Shown here piece after piece: positions 6,652 through 10,555 of a DNA stretch of 10,555 nucleotides. Location of the stretch: NCBI GenBank assembly GCA_016209585.1, contig JACQVU010000005.1, positions 1-10,555 of the forward strand, given 5' to 3'. How positions within the stretch are numbered: position 1 is the first letter of the stretch; each line of letters starts with the position of its first letter. The notes beneath the pieces were generated by a model. The model was not told the origin of the DNA. It did not search any database and worked only from the letters and a program-made list of their open reading frames with translations. The position numbers were made by a program, and so were the translations under genes. Source of the stretch: Planctomycetota bacterium (GTDB lineage: Bacteria; Planctomycetota; UBA8742; JACQVU01).

Positions 6652-7998
6652 ATGCTCTCCGTGGAGACCATCGCCGCGGTGTCGTCGCCGGCCGGCGCCG
6701 CGGCGCGCGGCGTGGCGCGGCTCTCCGGCCCGCTGGCGTTCGACCGCGTCGGCCAGCTGGTGGCGCCGGCCCCGCCCCGATCCCGTGGGGTGAGGAGCGG
6801 TCGGCTCTCTCTGCCCGGTTTTCCGCCGCTGCCCGCGCGGGTGTACGGCTTCGTCGCGCCGCGGTCATTCACGGGCGAGGACGTGGTCGAGGTGCACACG
6901 CTCGGTTTACCGCTGCTGATGGAGGCGCTGATGGAGGCGCTGTGCGGCGACGGGGTGCGGGCGGCCGGCCCCGGGGAGTTCACGGCGCGGGCCTTCCACC
7001 ACGGGCGCATCGATCTCACGCAGGCGGAGGGGGTGGCGGCGCTCATCGCGGCGGAGTCGGAGAGCGACCGCCGCGCCGCGCTGGAGGCGCTGGAGGGGCG
7101 CCGGGGCGACGCCATCCGCGCCCTGCGAGACGAAGTGGCGAACCTCCTGGCGCTGACCGAGGCCAGCATCGACTTCACGGACCAGGACATCAACCTGCTT
7201 CCTCCCGCCACGCTGGCCGCGAGTTGCCGGTCGCTGGCCGGCCGCGTCGCCGAGGCGGAGCGCGAGGCGCGGGCTGGCGCCGCCCCGCGCGCGGGCGGCG
7301 GGAGGTTGTTCCGGGCGACGTTGGTGGGGCGGGCGAACGCGGGAAAGTCGTCGCTGTTCAACGCGCTGCTCGGTCGGCGGCGGGTGGTGGTTAGCGCCGA
7401 GCCGGGCGCCACGCGCGACGTGATCGAGGAGGAGGCCCGCTTCGGCGACTCCACGCTCCTGCTGGCCGACACGGCCGGCGTCATCGAGTCTGACGATCTG
7501 CTGGACCGCGCCGCAGCCGCGCGGCGCGCGGCGGCGATGGGCCGGGCCGACTTGCTCGTCTGGGTCCGCGCGGCCGACGGGGGCGACGCCGCCCCGCCGC
7601 CGGGCGTGGACGTGGACCGGGGGCGGACGCTGCGGGTGCTGCACAAAATAGACCTCGCGCCCGGCGTGGCCGCGCCCCCGGCGGCGGCGGCGTTCGACGT
7701 GGCGACTTCGACGGTGACCGGCGAGGGCCTCGACACGTTGCGGGCGGCGCTGGCGGCTCGCGCGCTGGCGGCCTTTTCCGGCTCCGGCGCGCCGATGAAC
7801 GCGCGGCTGGCCCATGCGCTGGGCCGCGCCCGCGCGGCGCTCGACGATCTCGGCGCCGATGGGGAACGTTGTCGCCACGGCGAGATCGCCGCCCTGGCGC
7901 TGCGGGAGGCCGCGGCCGCGCTGGGGGAGGTGGCGGGCGATCTGTCGTCCGAAGAGGTTCTGAACCGGGTTTTCGCCCGGTTCTGCATCGGGAAATGA
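6652..7998 (+). CDS. mnmE: tRNA modification GTPase MnmE (TrmE)
   Basis: The 448-residue protein has normal family length. With MnmG, MnmE installs the (carboxymethyl)aminomethyl group at U34 of certain tRNAs, using a folate one-carbon unit and K+-dependent GTP hydrolysis. Seen: N-terminal folate/dimerisation domain (TIAAVSSPAGAAARGVARLS; GEFTARAFHHGRIDLTQAEG at 108-127), then the inserted G domain with G1 GRANAGKSS (226-234), G2 GATRD (252-256) and G3 DTAG (273-276). A G5-like stretch (STVTGEG) sits near 353, and the C-terminus is FCIGK (444-448) with the catalytic Cys. Odd: G4 is HKID (331-334) instead of NKxD, and after DTAG the usual Arg and Glu appear as Ile278 and Asp285. ATG at 6652 lies 4 bases after the hairpin element and lacks a Shine-Dalgarno, so the insertion may have altered its translation. 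MnmG and the rnpA-yidC neighbours often seen beside mnmE are absent here. Confidence 0.95.
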   Translation: MLSVETIAAVSSPAGAAARGVARLSGPLAFDRVGQLVAPAPPRSRGVRSGRLSLPGFPPLPARVYGFVAPRSFTGEDVVEVHTLGLPLLMEALMEALCGDGVRAAGPGEFTARAFHHGRIDLTQAEGVAALIAAESESDRRAALEALEGRRGDAIRALRDEVANLLALTEASIDFTDQDINLLPPATLAASCRSLAGRVAEAEREARAGAAPRAGGGRLFRATLVGRANAGKSSLFNALLGRRRVVVSAEPGATRDVIEEEARFGDSTLLLADTAGVIESDDLLDRAAAARRAAAMGRADLLVWVRAADGGDAAPPPGVDVDRGRTLRVLHKIDLAPGVAAPPAAAAFDVATSTVTGEGLDTLRAALAARALAAFSGSGAPMNARLAHALGRARAALDDLGADGERCRHGEIAALALREAAAALGEVAGDLSSEEVLNRVFARFCIGK

Positions 7999-8001
7999 GA
8001 G

Positions 8002-8099
8002 ACCGCCTGACGGCGGAACTACGAGCCGGACCGCCTGACGGCGGAACTACGAGCCGGACCGCCTGACGGCGGAACTACGAGCCGGACCGCCTGACGGCG
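8002..8099. repeat. 28-bp tandem repeat (3.5 copies), each with a small hairpin
   Basis: Three identical 28-bp units (8002-8029, 8030-8057, 8058-8085) and a 14-base partial copy (8086-8099) fill the gap between the convergent mnmE and the minus-strand secreted-protein gene. Each unit contains CCGCC-TGAC-GGCGG, a 5-bp stem with a 4-base loop, and GGCGG can also pair with the CCGCC of the next unit. The array begins 4 bases after the mnmE stop and ends 5 bases before the other gene's stop, so it may work as a two-way transcription barrier. There are no T-runs, so classical intrinsic termination is not shown. It is not a CRISPR array because there are no unique spacers. Confidence 0.85.
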
Positions 8100-8104
8100 T
8101 CACG

Positions 8105-10555
8105 TCACTTGCGGACGCGCATGGTGGCGGTAAGGGTGTGGGTGGCGGCTTCGGGCGAGAGGTTGTCGAGCGTGAGGATGTAGCGCCCAGCCTGGAGCGT
8201 GAAGGAGGGCTCGCCGGCGTCGGGCTTGAGGAGGGAGCGGCCCTGGGCGTCGAGGTCGTTGAAGACGGTGACGGGGGCGATGCCGCGCGCGCCGTCGAAG
8301 CGAACGAGATTGACGTCGGCCAGGGGGAGGCCGGAGTCGACGGTCATGGAGACGCGGGCATTATGGGGCATGGTGAAGAGGTACTCGCGCAGGGGGTTGG
8401 CCAGCGAGAACGAAGCGGCCTGGATGGTGGCTTCGGCGTTACGCTCGTGCGAGAAGCCCAGCCCGAAGAGGTCGCCGACGTTCGCCGCCGTGGGCAGCGC
8501 GCGGCGGCCGGCGGCGCGGGAGTTGGCGTTGATCAGCACGGAGAAGTCGCGGGAGCCGGAGTGCTCGCCCACGCTGGACACGATGAGGTAAAAGCGTGTC
8601 TCGGGCGTGACGGCGGAGAGGGGCGTGTAGATCACCGGGTCGAGCGAGCCGGGTGAATCGTCGCTTTGGGCGATGAGGCGGCCGGTGGAGTCGAGCAGGT
8701 CGGCCACGGCGTCGAAGCCGTTGCCGCTGACCACGATCATGATCTGGGCCTCGTCGGGGTCGACGCCGGCCACGTCGGGAATGGAAAAACTGAGAATGCG
8801 CTGCGACCCCGCCGCCAGCGTCTGCTCGGAGACCGGCCGCGACGAAATGCCTCCCAGCACGGTGGAGGCGGCGAAGAGGCGCGCGTTCCCTTCCAGCACG
8901 GATTGATCATAGACCTGCACCGGGGCCAGCGCCGTGCGTTGCGATTCCAACAGGGACACCTGGCGCACCGGCGCGGCGGACCCCTTGGGGACGTAGACCA
9001 GCGACCGCGGCGTGCCCAGCAGCAGCCGCCGGCCGGAGGCGTCGCCCTGGTGGAAGGCCGCGTCGCGGATGGCCGGGTCGGGAATGGCGGTGTCGGCCGC
9101 GGTGTAGCGTTCGGTGAAGGTGGCGCCGCCGTCACGGGTGACGAAGGCCCCGGCGGCCGTTCCGATGACGAAGGGAAGCGCGGCCGCGGCCACGGGCGCG
9201 TCGAGGAAGTCACCCGCCGGGACCGCGCCGGCCGGCGCGCCCGCCGGAGCGGTGAACGTGACGCCGCCGTTGACCGTCAGGCGCGCCCCGGCCGCGGTGG
9301 CGGCGAGGAAAGTGTTTCCGGTGACGTCGCCGCCGTGGAACGCCGCGGCGGCCACGTCGTCGGACGGAAAGCCCGGAGTCGTCGCGGCCGTGAACCGCGC
9401 GAACGTCGCGCCGCCGTCACGGCTGAGCGCCGCGCCGCCGGCGGTGGCGACCAGCAGGAGGTTCCCCGCCGGGTCGCCGGGATGGAACTCGATCCGCCGC
9501 ACCGCCACGGCCGGCAGGCCGGCCAGCGGCTGAAAGGTGACCCCGCCGTCGGCCGACAGGGCGGCGCCTTCTGCTCCGCCCACGGCGATGCGCGGGCCGG
9601 AGGCGGCCGTGGCGGGGGCGATGGCCACGGTGGCGATGGCGCCGGTCGGGAATCCCGGATGGGTCGCGGCGCTGAAGCGTCGCCAGGTCTTGCCGTCGTC
9701 GGTCGAAAGGGCGGCGCCGGCGGTGGAGCCGACCAGCATCTGACCGGGGGCCTTCTGGGCGAAGGCCGCGGCCGTGACGCGCGCCGCCTGCGCGGCGCCC
9801 CCATCCGGCGGCGGAAAGAGCGTGGCCGCGTCGAAGAGGCGGAACGACTCGCCGCCGTCGGTGGTGAGGCCGACACAGGCGTCGGTGGCGACCAGGATTG
9901 TGCGGCCGGTGGAGTCGGAGTCGAGGAAAGCGACCGTGCCTTGTTCCAGGCCGAGCGCCCCGCCGGCGCCGGCCACGGTGGGGTAGTAGGGTTTGACGCG
10001 CAGGAAGAGGAAGAACCGCCCGGCCACGAGATTCGGGGCGACCAGGCGGATGGGAAGGAGGAACGACTGCGTGGCGCCGTCGGTGGTGGCGGAGAAGGTG
10101 GCCGGGAAGTCCCGGAGGAGAAAGACGGAGGTTTCGGGATCGGGGCGCGCGGTGGGCGAAAGGAAGAGGTCGACGCCGAAGGGCAGGGGTCCGGGAAGGG
10201 AGGCGAGGCGGTTCTGCACGGTGTAGACCATGCCGAGCGGTTCGGAACGAATGGCGAAGGTCGGGCTGGCGACGCTGGTCACCACGAGTTCCGACGCCAC
10301 GGGGCGCACCGGGCGCGCCGGAGCGGCGAAGAAATCGTGGTCGAGCAGCAAGGCGTTGTTGGCCTCGTCCTCTTCCTGGAGGGCCGCGCCGTCATCCGCG
10401 ACGGCGATGAGCGCGCCCGGCCCCTCGGGGAAGTCGAAGGGCGCGGGGGCGTCTTCGTTGGGGCCGCCGAGCAGCGCGGAGCCACCCACGGGCACCTCCT
10501 TGTCCAGACGGAAGACGCGAACCACGGGGTCGGCGGCGTCGAGTTTCTTGTCGGC
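8105..10555 (-). CDS. Large secreted protein: CARDB-like region, Asp-box (BNR) propeller, PPC-like domains (5' end beyond window)
   Basis: Stop TGA is at 8107-8105; the frame is open to the right edge, so the N-terminus and signal peptide are not visible. Numbering from the GTG at 10525, residues about 78-180 resemble a CARDB adhesion domain (LGMVYTVQNRLASLPGPLPF). Six Asp-box/BNR motifs with 44-53-residue spacing follow: TTDGGESF 221, STDDGKTW 274, SADGGVTF 324, SRDGGATF 368, TVNGGVTF 417 and TRDGGATF 463. They imply a beta-propeller, and the fifth has Asn for Asp. Residues about 575-667 and 700-803 look like PPC-type beta-sandwiches (ADLLDSTGRLIAQSDDSPGS with FYLIVSSVG; then AGRYILTLDNLSPEA). 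No sialidase catalytic residues (RIP motif) were found, so an enzyme role is not supported. Probable extracellular or cell-surface protein, perhaps binding glycans or other proteins. The two C-terminal PPC-like units could aid secretion or anchoring; this is inference. Confidence 0.85.
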   Translation of the reverse strand, partial: ADKKLDAADPVVRVFRLDKEVPVGGSALLGGPNEDAPAPFDFPEGPGALIAVADDGAALQEEDEANNALLLDHDFFAAPARPVRPVASELVVTSVASPTFAIRSEPLGMVYTVQNRLASLPGPLPFGVDLFLSPTARPDPETSVFLLRDFPATFSATTDGATQSFLLPIRLVAPNLVAGRFFLFLRVKPYYPTVAGAGGALGLEQGTVAFLDSDSTGRTILVATDACVGLTTDGGESFRLFDAATLFPPPDGGAAQAARVTAAAFAQKAPGQMLVGSTAGAALSTDDGKTWRRFSAATHPGFPTGAIATVAIAPATAASGPRIAVGGAEGAALSADGGVTFQPLAGLPAVAVRRIEFHPGDPAGNLLLVATAGGAALSRDGGATFARFTAATTPGFPSDDVAAAAFHGGDVTGNTFLAATAAGARLTVNGGVTFTAPAGAPAGAVPAGDFLDAPVAAAALPFVIGTAAGAFVTRDGGATFTERYTAADTAIPDPAIRDAAFHQGDASGRRLLLGTPRSLVYVPKGSAAPVRQVSLLESQRTALAPVQVYDQSVLEGNARLFAASTVLGGISSRPVSEQTLAAGSQRILSFSIPDVAGVDPDEAQIMIVVSGNGFDAVADLLDSTGRLIAQSDDSPGSLDPVIYTPLSAVTPETRFYLIVSSVGEHSGSRDFSVLINANSRAAGRRALPTAANVGDLFGLGFSHERNAEATIQAASFSLANPLREYLFTMPHNARVSMTVDSGLPLADVNLVRFDGARGIAPVTVFNDLDAQGRSLLKPDAGEPSFTLQAGRYILTLDNLSPEAATHTLTATMRVRK

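Noticed and set aside
6492..7988. 498-residue minus-strand ORF opposite mnmE
   Set aside because: Ser/Ala/Arg-rich low-complexity reading exactly antisense to mnmE; a shadow frame.
8002..8099. CRISPR array
   Set aside because: Repeats are directly adjacent with no unique spacers and no cas genes are present.

Overview
The window is GC-rich (mostly well above 60% G+C) and has the look of a free-living Gram-negative-type bacterium with many large secreted or surface proteins built from Ig-like, kelch, BNR/Asp-box and PPC-like modules. That style is common in Planctomycetota/Verrucomicrobiota-type and candidate-phylum metagenome bins. No gene here fixes the phylum, so the assignment is a guess. 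Two complete housekeeping-type genes lie in the middle: an NCS2-family permease (4649-6487) and mnmE/trmE (6652-7998).

Left arm (1-4502): a chain of incomplete secreted-protein modules. A minus-strand fragment (671 to the left edge) meets, head to head and with no promoter gap, a plus-strand run of about 100-residue Ig-like repeats (about 661-2850) that has no start of its own. At about 2820-2835 the reading frame slips and the G+C falls to roughly half. A different C-terminal module then reads to 3395. After it come a short ORF with a lipoprotein signal (3401), a Ser/Ala/Thr-rich membrane-tail fragment (to 4167) and a two-blade kelch remnant (4161-4502). None of these has a convincing full-length structure. 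The arm is either a graveyard of recombined surface-protein genes or partly an assembly chimera.

Middle (4503-7998): a short gap with a perfect TATAAT leads into the NCS2 permease. A 161-bp symmetric inverted-repeat element separates its stop codon from the mnmE start. The element is flanked by TGA on both sides, one copy being the permease stop codon itself, so it looks like a MITE-type insertion into a former TGAATG stop/start junction. mnmE is complete and ends in the diagnostic FCIGK, but its G4 motif reads HKID instead of NKxD.

Right arm (7999-10555): three and a half copies of a 28-bp hairpin-bearing tandem repeat sit between convergent genes. Beyond them, a large minus-strand secreted protein (CARDB-like region, six Asp-box repeats, two PPC-like domains) runs off the right edge. 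The permease and mnmE are co-directional, but the sequence shows no functional link between them.
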